A DNA stretch of 61,149 bases from JAWXCM01 sp034408745 (lineage in GTDB: Bacteria; Acidobacteriota; Terriglobia; Bryobacterales; Bryobacteraceae), in NCBI GenBank assembly GCA_034408745.1, contig JAWXCM010000251.1, positions 1-61,149 on the forward strand, given 5' to 3'. The position numbers and the translations under genes are program-made. Shown one piece after another: positions 17,149-24,751 of this stretch. The notes beneath the pieces are model-generated. The model ran no database searches. It saw only the letters and a list, made by a program, of their open reading frames with translations, and had not been told where the DNA came from. The first letter of the stretch is position 1, and every line of letters starts with the position of its first letter.

Positions 17149-19032
17149 CTATGACAGCGTTGCGATGAGTTGCTCCAGAAGCCGGGGCGCGTACTCGTTG
17201 AGACGCTGGGGGCCATTGGGATCGCGTGGGCTCAGTGCCTTGATGCGGTCGAGAGCCGGCTTCGCTTTTGCGCCCATGGTGGTGATCACGTTAAGCGCGA
17301 GAATTGCGGTTCCGGCTCCGCTCTTCCCGGCTGATGCGGAAGCGAGCGCCGTTTCGAGCGCGTCCTTCACGTCGGCGTCAGTGCCGAACCGGCCGAGCGC
17401 TTCCGCGGCGATGAGTCGCGGGGCGGCGGCGATGTCCTTCAACATGGCGCGAAGGGCAGGCAGGTTCGCCTTCACCACGGCGTCGCCGCGCATCTGCAGG
17501 CCGAGGGCTGCCCAGTAGCGAACGCCGCTGTCCGCGTCCTTAACACGGCGGACCAGCTCTGGCGTATCCTTTGCATCGCGCATGGAAGCGAGCTCCGCGG
17601 TTTCGAGGATCCGGGCCATGGGGAACCCGTCAGCATGCCCAACGTCGTACGGCGTGCCGGCTTTGGCTGCGCGTTCCAGCACGTCGCATTCGGGCAGCAT
17701 GCCGACGTCGCGAATCTCCATCTGCCAGTCATGGACAGCCTTGCGCATTTTCAGAAGCTGGGCCTGGTGCTGCGGCGAGGACGCGAGGTTCTTCACCTCA
17801 TCACGGTCGGTGGTGATGTCGTAGAGCTCTTCCGACGGCTTGGTTTCCCAGAAGAAGGTCTGGGGCGGCTTGAGCTGGCCCGCATCGTACATCTTCTTCC
17901 AGACTGCCGCGGTCGGCATTTCCATCATGTAGCCGATCTGCTGGCCGTAGATTTTGTGCGGCATGAACTGACGCAGGTAGACGTAACGGCCGTCGGTGCA
18001 GGAGCGGACGCAGTCGATGCGCTCATCCATGCGGCCTCGGAAACCGAAGTTGTACGGGCGCTCAGGGGCAGTGTGCGGTCCGGCAAAGGCGAGGCCTTGC
18101 AGATGCGCTGGAGGCTTTACTCCGACGAGACTACAGAGGGTGGGCGCGAGGTCGACGAAACCCACCATGCGGCTGAGCGCTTTGCCGGGGGCGTAGCCTT
18201 TGGGCGCCAGGTGTTTGTACTTATCGGGGAAGTACGCGATTAACGGCACGCGGAGGCCGGAGTCGTAGGGCCAGCGCTTGGAACGGGGCATGCCCGCGCC
18301 GTGGTCGCCGTAGAAGAACACGATGGTGTCGCCCGCGAGTCCCGCATCGGCGAGCTGCTTCAGCAGAGTGCCCGAGTGCGTGTCCATGGCCTGGATGTTG
18401 TCGTAATACTGCGTCCAGTCGTGGCGCACTTCGGGGGTGTCGGGCATATACGCGGGGACGCGCACTTCCTTCGGATCGTTGACCAGGGTGTGCGGCGATT
18501 TGCGAATCTGGCTTTCGTGCGTCCCGACGTTGTTGAAGATGGCGAAGAACGGCTGACCCGACTTGCGGTTGCGCCAGTGGGCTTTGGCGCTGGAATCGTC
18601 CCACACCTTGCCGGTCTCCTCTAGGTTGTAGTCGGTTTTGGAATTGTTGGAGCAGTAGTAACCCGCGTCGCGGAGATAGCAGGGGTACATGCGCGCCTGC
18701 TTTGGCAGAGACACCATGCTGCGCATATGTTCCCCGCCGATGGATGGCGGATACATGCCGGAGATGATGGTGGTGCGCGCGGGGGCACAGACGGGCGCAT
18801 TCGACCATGCATTGTCGTAGCGCACGCCTTTGGCTGCCAGCGCGTCGAGCACCGGGGTCCGCGCGAACTTATCTCCATAGCAGCCGAGCTGCTGGCCTGT
18901 GTCTTCACACGTGATCCAGAGAATGTTCGGCTTGTCTCCGGGTGCGGCGGAAACAGTGGCTGCGGCGGCTGCGGCGGCCAGAGAGGTGGCGGCAAACTGG
19001 CGGCGCGACAAACGAGATGGCATGGCAGCCAT
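17149..19032 (-). CDS. Type I sulfatase with C-terminal HEAT-like repeats
   Basis: This is a 627-residue sulfatase. The leader contains SRRQFAATSLAAAAAAA, a Tat-like signal; the true start may be the second ATG at 19023. The formylglycine motif is C82-A-P-A-R, and NILWITCEDTG supplies metal ligands. FYGDHGAGMPRSKR and GFVDLAPTLCSLVG are further family landmarks. After the sulfatase domain, residues about 490-625 form helical repeats (RVKDADSGVRYWAALGLQM, ALRAMLKDIAAAPRLIAAEAL) resembling HEAT/PBS lyase repeats, which probably bind a partner. The substrate is unknown. It sits between an NHL-repeat protein and a PEP-CTERM peptidase on the same strand. Confidence 0.9.
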   Translation of the reverse strand: MAAMPSRLSRRQFAATSLAAAAAAATVSAAPGDKPNILWITCEDTGQQLGCYGDKFARTPVLDALAAKGVRYDNAWSNAPVCAPARTTIISGMYPPSIGGEHMRSMVSLPKQARMYPCYLRDAGYYCSNNSKTDYNLEETGKVWDDSSAKAHWRNRKSGQPFFAIFNNVGTHESQIRKSPHTLVNDPKEVRVPAYMPDTPEVRHDWTQYYDNIQAMDTHSGTLLKQLADAGLAGDTIVFFYGDHGAGMPRSKRWPYDSGLRVPLIAYFPDKYKHLAPKGYAPGKALSRMVGFVDLAPTLCSLVGVKPPAHLQGLAFAGPHTAPERPYNFGFRGRMDERIDCVRSCTDGRYVYLRQFMPHKIYGQQIGYMMEMPTAAVWKKMYDAGQLKPPQTFFWETKPSEELYDITTDRDEVKNLASSPQHQAQLLKMRKAVHDWQMEIRDVGMLPECDVLERAAKAGTPYDVGHADGFPMARILETAELASMRDAKDTPELVRRVKDADSGVRYWAALGLQMRGDAVVKANLPALRAMLKDIAAAPRLIAAEALGRFGTDADVKDALETALASASAGKSGAGTAILALNVITTMGAKAKPALDRIKALSPRDPNGPQRLNEYAPRLLEQLIATLS

Positions 19033-19049
19033 CAGTATATGACCGCTTC

Positions 19050-20048
19050 TTACCGCAACGTACGGATGCGGTGGGCTTCGCTGTCGGCGATGTACAGCGT
19101 GCCGTCGGCCCCTGCGAACACGCCGTGAGGGCGATTCATTTTGCAGGTGCGTGGATTGCCGTCGGGACCGTCGCCGCGCTCGCCCGATCCGGCCATGGTC
19201 GAGATGATTCCGGTCTTCAGGTCGACTGCCCGGATGGCGTGGTTCTCCGTGTCCGCGAGGTACAGTTTGCGGTCGCGCGACATGGTGACGCCCTTGGGTC
19301 CATTCAGCGTGGCGTCCACCGCTGGACCTCCGTCGCCGGTGAGTCCTTTTTTGCCGGTACCCGCCACCAGCGTCACGCGATTGGCCTTGCGGTCGACCTT
19401 GTACACCGCGTTGCCTTCGCGCAGGACCAGGTAGAGGGTGCCGTCCTTGTCCACCTCAAGGGCTCGCGGGCCGTTGAACGCGGTGCCTGTGACGGGCGCT
19501 CCTTCGCGCGGAATCGCGGTGCGCTCCCCGTTGCCGAGCACGGTGGAAACCAGGCCCGTCTTCAGATCGAGACGGCGGACGCGGTGGTTGCCGATATCGC
19601 AGATAAGCAGCGAGCCGTCGGTATCGAACGCGATGGAGTGGGGCTGCCGGAACTCGGCTTTGCTGGCGGGTCCGCCGTCCCCGGAGAAGCCCGCTGTGCC
19701 AGTGCCGGCGATGATGGTGACAGCTTTCGTCTTCGCGTCGACGCGGCCGACGTTGTGCTTCGGCATGTCAACAAAGTAGAGATTGCCGGCCTTGTCGAAG
19801 CGGAGTTCGTAAGGCTGGCCGAGCCCTTCGGCCACGGTGGTGAGCTTCTTCGTCTTCAGGTCGAGACGGCGGATGGCGTGGTTATCGATATCGCAAAAGT
19901 ACAGTGCCTTGTCCGGACCGATGACGAGGCCATAAGGGTTGTTGAGTGATGTGGCGTCGAAGCCGGGCTTGCCGGTTCCGATCAGGGTGGATATGGTCTG
20001 GCCGGGGGCCGTCACGGCGAGGAGCAACAGGAAGGCGAGAGCGCGCAT
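19050..20048 (-). CDS. Secreted NHL-repeat beta-propeller protein
   Basis: This is a 332-residue exported protein. MRALAFLLLLAVTAPGQ is a signal peptide. At least five NHL-type blades follow, each with a variant of a Gly-rich start, then LYFCDIDNHAIRRLD, such as LYLADTENHAIRAVD and LYIADSEAHRIRTL, spaced by about 55 residues. NHL propellers bind ligands or act as scaffolds; some are lyases, but no catalytic residues are recognisable here. The sulfatase gene follows 17 bp downstream on the same strand, so the two are probably one operon. Its start lies only 25 bp from the divergent small gene at 20074. Confidence 0.85.
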   Translation of the reverse strand: MRALAFLLLLAVTAPGQTISTLIGTGKPGFDATSLNNPYGLVIGPDKALYFCDIDNHAIRRLDLKTKKLTTVAEGLGQPYELRFDKAGNLYFVDMPKHNVGRVDAKTKAVTIIAGTGTAGFSGDGGPASKAEFRQPHSIAFDTDGSLLICDIGNHRVRRLDLKTGLVSTVLGNGERTAIPREGAPVTGTAFNGPRALEVDKDGTLYLVLREGNAVYKVDRKANRVTLVAGTGKKGLTGDGGPAVDATLNGPKGVTMSRDRKLYLADTENHAIRAVDLKTGIISTMAGSGERGDGPDGNPRTCKMNRPHGVFAGADGTLYIADSEAHRIRTLR

Positions 20049-20073
20049 GCGCCTGACAGCTTATCGTGAAGTT

Positions 20074-20376
20074 ATGACAGTGCTGAGGTCGACTCTGTTT
20101 TTGGTGCTCGCGGCGATGGCTCAGGGTCAGCTCACACCGGAGCTGGCGCGGTCGGCGGTTGCGCGATTCGAAGGAACGCTGCGCAATTTCGACAAGAAGC
20201 AATTCGTTGTGGAAATCGACGAAAAGCAAACGTTGATTTTTCGACGCACAAAATCGACGAAAGTCCGGCCTAAAGATATCGAACTCGGCGTCCGCGTACA
20301 GGTAGATGCAAGAAAAGACGCGGTCGGCGACATGGAAGCCGTGCAGATTTGCGCCGGAAAATGCCCAGGTAAATAG
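20074..20376 (+). CDS. Small exported hypothetical protein
   Basis: This is a 100-residue protein I do not recognise. It begins with a clear signal peptide (MTVLRSTLFLVLAAMAQG). The mature part is about 80 residues of alternating beta segments (FEGTLRNFDKKQFVVEID, KQTLIFRRTKSTKV, IELGVRVQVDAR), like a small OB-fold-like or DUF5666-like barrel; that likeness is only by pattern. Two Cys near the end (CAGKC) could form a disulfide or bind metal or heme weakly, but no CXXCH is present. A longer frame from 19939 exists, but its extra residues lie inside the divergent NHL gene and look noncoding. Confidence 0.55.
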   Translation: MTVLRSTLFLVLAAMAQGQLTPELARSAVARFEGTLRNFDKKQFVVEIDEKQTLIFRRTKSTKVRPKDIELGVRVQVDARKDAVGDMEAVQICAGKCPGK

Positions 20377-20505
20377 CCGCCGGCATCACCACTTGAGAGT
20401 ACAGCGGGTGTTGTATGCAGGAGCGAATCGAAAGCAGGTGAGATCTGGTATCGGTACCTAATTCGAACGCCGGATGGCTCGGAATGTCTGGATGAGAACG
20501 GATGA

Positions 20506-20688
20506 CCTGCAAGAAACAGCGCGAACGCCACAGGCGGCTTCGAGTATCACTGGCAGAAGTTCTCCGGCAGGGTCCCGACCGTCGTTCCCGATGCCTCCGC
20601 AGTCCCAGAGGCAAGCACGTGGGCGACGATGGGCGCTGGCCTGGTCGGCATGTCGCTCGCCATCCGCCGCCGCCGCGTCGCCCTGTAA
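20506..20688 (+). pseudogene. C-terminal fragment of a PEP-CTERM protein
   Basis: The stretch 20377-20715 has no whole gene. It does hold an open frame of 60 codons, directly after a TGA at 20503, that ends in a full PEP-CTERM tail: VPEASTWATMGAGLVGMSLA, then IRRRRVAL and a stop. Upstream of the tail is GFEYHWQKFSGRVPTVVP. There is no ribosome site or signal peptide, so this is best read as the surviving 3' end of a lost surface-protein gene. Nothing else could be supported in this gap. Confidence 0.6.
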
Positions 20689-20715
20689 AGTAGTTCGCAA
20701 CCAACTCTCCGCAAC

Positions 20716-21423
20716 TCAGCCTGACGTCCGCCACCCGAGCCTGAGCTGTTCCAGTTCCCGCTTAAGCGGCTCCCAGTACGCCCGGTCCGCAGCCCGCTCC
20801 GCACTTTCCTCCGCCTGAAGCGCCGCCTCAAGCCCGGACAGGTCCCCCGCCAACGCCAACTGAACAGCATCCCGATGACACCCGGCTGCCGCATCAGGAT
20901 GCTGCCTCGCCGCCTGGATCAGAAGACCGGGCGTCCGGAGTTCCCTCAGCCAGAACGTAACCGCAGCCGCGGTGGGCTCCGTCGCGGAGTACCAGGATTG
21001 TTCCACCAGCCGCCGGATCATCGGCCAGTCCTTGTCGCGCTGCGTCTTCTTCGCCTGCACCAGATCGGGAAGGGAGAGGAGGTCGACCAATGCGCCATTG
21101 GTCTCGATGGTGGTGCGGCGCTCCCAGAGTTCCGCAAACGGAGCCACCCCTCTCATCCGGGCCATCAGGTCAATCCGCAGACCCTCAACCCCGGGCGCGC
21201 GGCAGCGAAAGTGAACGGCGTGTCCGCGGTCAAGCACCGCTCCATCCAGGCGTGGGATCGCGATCGGAGCCGCGTCGAGTGCAACCAGCCCTCTGCGCAG
21301 CGTCTCCAGGCTGCCTTCGTCCGGAAGAATCACCAGGTCGAGGTCCCGGCTAAACTCCGCCGCGCCGTAGAACACGCACGCCTGGCCGCCCATCAGCAGA
21401 CAGCGAACGCCATTCGTCCGCAT
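20716..21423 (-). CDS. Nucleotidyltransferase-fold protein
   Basis: This is a 235-residue protein. Residues 8-32 carry a pol-beta-type nucleotidyltransferase signature: LLMGGQACVFYGAAEFSRD followed by LDLVI, with Asp27 and Asp29 as metal ligands. DLVQAKKTQRDKDWPMIRRL, around residue 125, is the kind of helix seen in MNT and AbiEii-like proteins. The C-terminal third is helical and ends LKRELEQLRLGW. Relatives act as toxin-antitoxin enzymes, antibiotic adenylyltransferases or tRNA modifiers. Its 5' end overlaps a small gene on the same strand by 74 bp. The fold is fairly sure; the target is unknown. Confidence 0.72.
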   Translation of the reverse strand: MRTNGVRCLLMGGQACVFYGAAEFSRDLDLVILPDEGSLETLRRGLVALDAAPIAIPRLDGAVLDRGHAVHFRCRAPGVEGLRIDLMARMRGVAPFAELWERRTTIETNGALVDLLSLPDLVQAKKTQRDKDWPMIRRLVEQSWYSATEPTAAAVTFWLRELRTPGLLIQAARQHPDAAAGCHRDAVQLALAGDLSGLEAALQAEESAERAADRAYWEPLKRELEQLRLGWRTSG

Positions 21424-21688
21424 CGAAGAAAGGGCTTTGACTATCGGGTTCAGGCTCGAGAGTCCCTCCCAGCGCCAGATATGTTTCCCACATCCGGCAC
21501 GACTCGCTCCAGCGCTCCTCCGGGGTCAGGAAATACCACTCCGCCCACTCGGAGCCCACCTGCTCTTCGGCTTGCTGGCGGCGGTCCACAGCACCAGCAT
21601 AGCTCCGGTCATCGACCAGGCTCGCGGGTAAGAGGTGGATTGACGAGATGGACGAACGATCACTGACGATTAAGCTGAATAACCGCAT
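21350..21688 (-). CDS. Small hypothetical protein paired with the nucleotidyltransferase
   Basis: This reading frame codes for up to 112 residues and I do not recognise it. The middle is charged and aromatic (SEWAEWYFLTPEERW, RMWETYLALGG) and does not look like a chance frame; the end reads FFDADEWRSLSADGRPGV and RVLRRGGV. The first 35 residues may not be translated, and a later non-ATG start is possible. The frame ends 74 bp inside the nucleotidyltransferase gene, so the two would be translationally coupled. A small partner before a nucleotidyltransferase fits a two-gene toxin-antitoxin layout, but that is inference. Confidence 0.45.
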   Translation of the reverse strand: MRLFSLIVSDRSSISSIHLLPASLVDDRSYAGAVDRRQQAEEQVGSEWAEWYFLTPEERWSESCRMWETYLALGGTLEPEPDSQSPFFDADEWRSLSADGRPGVRVLRRGGV

Positions 21689-21753
21689 TGTATGGTAAGC
21701 ACCACTCCTGTTATTCTAAATTCTCCGAAATCGCTGTATTGGAGACAAAATCG

Positions 21754-22383
21754 ATGAAAATCTGGTTACTGGCCGCGTGCCTGATCGGCCTCGGCTCGCA
21801 CACTCTCAGCGCTGGCGTTTTGGGTCTCGACCTGACCTCCGGGGCACCTACCTTCGGGTCAGGGTTTCAGGATGTCAACCTCGGCTGGTCGTTTTCGACC
21901 TCTGGTCCCGTCACCGTGACCGCCCTCGGGTTCTGGGACCAGGGCTCAAACGGCCTCGGTCAGTCGCACGATGTCGGACTGTGGATCCTGGGTGGCGCTC
22001 TCCAGGCGTCCGCAACCGTGAATAACGGCAGCGACGTGGTCGCTTCCGCTTCGGCCGCCGGACGGTGGCTTTTCACCAGCATTACCCCGGTGGTTCTGCC
22101 AGCAGGCACCTACGTCCTCGGAGCCACACCGGGCACCAGCGTGGACCACTTCCTGTTGAACTCGACAGCCACCACCACGCCGGAAATCACCTATGATGTC
22201 GCCCGGTACAACACCGACACGGGCGTGCTTGCGCGACCCGACGGGAGTAACGCTGGCGTAGACGCCGGGTACATTGGCCCCAACCTGATCATCGCCAACC
22301 AGGTCCCCGAGCCCTCCACCTTCGCGCTGATCCTGTTCCCGCTCGCCGCGGCCGGCCTCGTCCTCCGAACCCGCCGCCCCTGA
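21754..22383 (+). CDS. PEP-CTERM secreted protein
   Basis: This is a 209-residue exported protein. The chosen ATG at 21754 follows GGAG by a short gap and gives the signal peptide MKIWLLAACLIGLGSHTLSA. The mature region is beta-rich, with Gly/Ser/Thr turns (NLGWSFSTSGPVTVTALGF, VVLPAGTYVLGA); a DUF4082-like jelly-roll is possible. It ends in a PEP-CTERM tail, VPEPSTFALILFPLAAAG then LRTRRP. It should be processed by exosortase and delivered to the surface. No enzymatic motif is visible. It is divergent from the nucleotidyltransferase pair. Confidence 0.85.
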   Translation: MKIWLLAACLIGLGSHTLSAGVLGLDLTSGAPTFGSGFQDVNLGWSFSTSGPVTVTALGFWDQGSNGLGQSHDVGLWILGGALQASATVNNGSDVVASASAAGRWLFTSITPVVLPAGTYVLGATPGTSVDHFLLNSTATTTPEITYDVARYNTDTGVLARPDGSNAGVDAGYIGPNLIIANQVPEPSTFALILFPLAAAGLVLRTRRP

Positions 22384-22401
22384 CGCGATACGCTGTCTGT
22401 C

Positions 22402-22676
22402 ATGCTCAGGCTCACCGGATGGCTGCTTTCCCTGGCCGCCGTCACCTCTTTCGCCCAGAATCTGAACCCACGCCCGGTGCCTCCACTGGGCGTGAAAATC
22501 TCCGAGGCGGACCGCACCGCTCTCACCGCCGACCTTCAGAAACTGGACGCCGCATTCGCCACCATTGAGACCTCCCCCCTCGCTCCCGACGTCCGCATCT
22601 TCAAAGCCGCCGTCCGAACCGCCCTGACCTAACGACGAGTTCTTCCGCGCCGAGGACGCCGCCAGGGATCGGGTCG
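22402..22676 (+). pseudogene. 5' fragment of an exported hydrolase-like gene
   Basis: The frame opens with a signal peptide (MLRLTGWLLSLAAVTSFAQ) and continues VPPLGVKISEADRTALTADL and APDVRIFKAAVRTALT. It then meets TAA at 22630. In the next frame the sequence goes on as DEFFRAEDAARD, which fits the continuation ALTYDEFF seen in acidobacterial secreted alpha/beta-hydrolase-type peptidases, as I recall them. The gene is therefore frameshifted and cut short. After about 22676 the sequence changes to sulfatase-like coding remains. The family name is a recollection by pattern, not a search result. Confidence 0.55.
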
Positions 22677-22679
22677 GCG

Positions 22680-22959
22680 ATGGATCTGCTGACGACTTTT
22701 GCCCGATTGGATCCGGGCGCGTCGGACCGCGTCGACGTGTGGTCGATGCTCACGGGTGAGAAGCTGACGCGGAACCGCGATGCCGTTGCTGATTTTCGAC
22801 GGCTGGTACATCCAGACGGTCCGGTGGGGTCCCTGGAAGCTGCAACTGTCGCTGGAGGCGGGAAAGCTCAGGCTGGATCACTGGATCAAGACACTCGAAG
22901 CTGGAGCCCTGACGGGGGTCTTTGGCGCATCCCCTGGAACAGGTTCGAAGAATCCCTGA
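22680..22959 (+). pseudogene. C-terminal sulfatase fragment, frameshifted
   Basis: Two frames together spell the C-terminal part of a type I sulfatase. The first gives MDLLTTFARLDPGASDRVDV and then WSMLTGEKLTRNRDA. The frame then shifts near 22780 and continues MPLLIFDGWYIQTVRWGPW and KLQL. This is the usual order in sulfatases: a DLLPT-like helix, a VDIWPLLTGE-like loop, then YRxxRWGPWKL. The N-terminal catalytic half, including the formylglycine motif, is absent. It joins directly to the hydrolase fragment at 22402, so 22384-23049 is a scrapyard of two unrelated dead genes. Confidence 0.6.
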
Positions 22960-22960
22960 A

Positions 22961-22990
22961 TTGCTGACTGGAAACTGGCTGTGTTACCGT
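22961..22990 (+). promoter_or_regulatory. Weak candidate promoter for the ATP synthase operon
   Basis: TTGCTG at 22961-22966 and TACCGT at 22985-22990 are separated by 18 bp, in the only clear noncoding stretch before the first atp gene. The -10 match is poor, so this is only the best candidate seen. Confidence 0.2.
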
Positions 22991-23049
22991 AGGAACTTCG
23001 GGGTGAAAGTCATTTTGCGTCCCGAATTTCGCGCCCCCAAATCAAACAG

Positions 23050-23499
23050 ATGGATGACACTTTAAAGGCGGTAGGCCAGCTTCTGATTCAGTCGCTGCCG
23101 ACGTTTTTTATCGTCCTGTTTCTCTATTTTTATCTGAAGCAGGTATTTTTCGGTCCGCTGGACCGGGTCCTTTCACAGCGCCGCGAGGCGACTGAGGGTG
23201 CTCGCGCCCAGGCGGCTGCCGCGCTGGAACGCGCTGCGGCCAAAGCCGCGCTGTACGAAGAACAGCTTCGCGCCGCGCGAAACGAAATCTACAAAGAGCA
23301 GGAAGAACAGCGGAAGCTGTGGCGGGATCAGCAGTCGGCCCAGGTTGCCGAGGCTCGCAAGCGCGCTGAATCGACGGTCGGTGGCGCGAAAGCGGAGATT
23401 GCAGCTGAGGCCGATGCGGCAAAACGGTCGCTGGCTTCCGGCACGCAGTCGCTGGCCGACAAAATCACATCAGCCATTCTGCAAGGGAGAGCCGCTTGA
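23050..23499 (+). CDS. atpF': ATP synthase Fo subunit b'
   Basis: This is a 149-residue peripheral-stalk subunit. One membrane helix lies at about 14-32 (SLPTFFIVLFLYFYLKQVFF) and is followed by FGPLDRVLSQRREATEGARA, then a long charged coiled coil to the end. Together with the next gene it forms the b/b' heterodimer that holds F1 to Fo. It is the first gene of the F1 cluster. Its stop overlaps the start of the next gene (TTGA), so translation is coupled. No a or c subunit gene precedes it, so those must be elsewhere. Confidence 0.9.
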   Translation: MDDTLKAVGQLLIQSLPTFFIVLFLYFYLKQVFFGPLDRVLSQRREATEGARAQAAAALERAAAKAALYEEQLRAARNEIYKEQEEQRKLWRDQQSAQVAEARKRAESTVGGAKAEIAAEADAAKRSLASGTQSLADKITSAILQGRAA

Positions 23500-24134
23500 A
23501 ACAGACAGTGCTTGCGGCCCTGTTTGCCGCAATGTTGGTGATGACGTCGCCCGCGGCTTTCGGCCAGGAACACGGTGCTGCCCCGGCGGCAACTGCCGAA
23601 CATGAGGCTGCCAGCACCGAACGCAGCGAAGGCCAGCATGAAGCTCCGATGCCCAATGAAATGCTGTGGAAGTGGGCGAATTTCGCGCTCCTCGCAGTCG
23701 GTCTGGGCTACCTGATTTCGAAGAACGGTCCCGCATTTTTCCGTTCCCGCACAGAACAAATCCAGAAGGGTATCGCCGAGGCCACCCGCACTCGGGAAGA
23801 AGCCGAGGCTCGTGCCGCGGAAATCGAGCGCCGCGTGAACAGTCTGCAGTCGGAAGTGGCGCAGATGCGGACGCAGTCGCGCGATGAGATTGCCCGCGAG
23901 GGCGAGCGTGTCCGGCTGGAGACCGAGGCGTCGCTGCGCAAAATTCAGGCGCAGTCGCAGGCCGAAGTCGCGTCCGCCGCCAAGCACGCGATGCACGATT
24001 TGAAGGCTTATTCGGCAAAACTGGCGCTGGAATCGGCCGAGGGGCAGATCCGGTCGCGCATGACGCAGCAGGCTCAAGATCAGCTTACCGGCGCGTTTAT
24101 CGACGAACTCCGGCAGAAGGCGGTTAAGAACTAA
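23496..24134 (+). CDS. atpF: ATP synthase Fo subunit b with signal-like N-terminus
   Basis: This is a 212-residue b subunit. The membrane helix is at about 56-75 (WKWANFALLAVGLGYLIS), followed by FFRSRTEQIQKGIAEATRTR and a coiled coil. Ahead of the normal b start lies an extra segment: a signal-peptide-like MKQTVLAALFAAMLVMTSPA, then a His/Glu/Ala-rich linker (residues 25-52). Cleavage there would give a periplasmic N-terminal tail. The start is TTG at 23496, with GGGAGA upstream, overlapping the b' stop codon. It ends 2 bp before the delta gene. Confidence 0.9.
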   Translation: MKQTVLAALFAAMLVMTSPAAFGQEHGAAPAATAEHEAASTERSEGQHEAPMPNEMLWKWANFALLAVGLGYLISKNGPAFFRSRTEQIQKGIAEATRTREEAEARAAEIERRVNSLQSEVAQMRTQSRDEIAREGERVRLETEASLRKIQAQSQAEVASAAKHAMHDLKAYSAKLALESAEGQIRSRMTQQAQDQLTGAFIDELRQKAVKN

Positions 24135-24136
24135 TC

Positions 24137-24682
24137 ATGCCCTCAGCCATCTCCAATCGATATGCGCAGGCTCTGGCGGACGCGGTGTTTGCCGCCGGGT
24201 CGGGGATGGATCCCCGCCAGGCGTCGACCGAACTGCACGCGTTTGAAGGCACGGTGCGCTCGGTTCCCGAACTGAAAACGGTTCTTCTTTCCCCTGCTGT
24301 GGCGACCGCGCGCAAGCGCGCCGTGGTGGAGCGGCTTGCTGCTTCCATGCCGTTGTCGCGGCTGGTCCGTAATTTCCTTTTTGTGCTGCTGGACCGCCGC
24401 CGCTCCGACTTGCTGACCGAGATCGCGCCTGCTTACGACGCCGCCGTCGATGAGCGGCTTGGTCTGGTGCGGGCTGAAGTGACGTCGGCAGCGCCGTTGT
24501 CGGGCGCACAGGTGTCGGAGCTGGAAAACGCTTTGTCACTGGTAGCAGGCCGCAAGGTGCGGGCCGAGTATCAGGTGGACCCGTCGTTGATTGGCGGGGT
24601 AATCGCACGAATTGGTTCCACGGTGTATGACGGAAGCGTCCGGTCGCAATTGCAGGCGATGCGGCAGACGCTGGTGTCGTAG
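24137..24682 (+). CDS. atpH: ATP synthase F1 subunit delta
   Basis: This is a 181-residue OSCP/delta subunit linking the stalk to the top of F1. The typical N-terminus is PSAISNRYAQALADAVF, the middle has FLFVLLDRRRSDLLTEIAPAY, and the C-terminal strand motif is VDPSLIGGVIARIGSTVYDG. Length is normal. It follows subunit b after 2 bp and is 69 bp before alpha; nothing striking was seen in that gap. Confidence 0.93.
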   Translation: MPSAISNRYAQALADAVFAAGSGMDPRQASTELHAFEGTVRSVPELKTVLLSPAVATARKRAVVERLAASMPLSRLVRNFLFVLLDRRRSDLLTEIAPAYDAAVDERLGLVRAEVTSAAPLSGAQVSELENALSLVAGRKVRAEYQVDPSLIGGVIARIGSTVYDGSVRSQLQAMRQTLVS

Positions 24683-24751
24683 ACCGTCATCTTTCATCGA
24701 GTTTTGTAACGGCGCCTTACATGGGCGGCCTGACAGGAAGCAAAAACGCGT

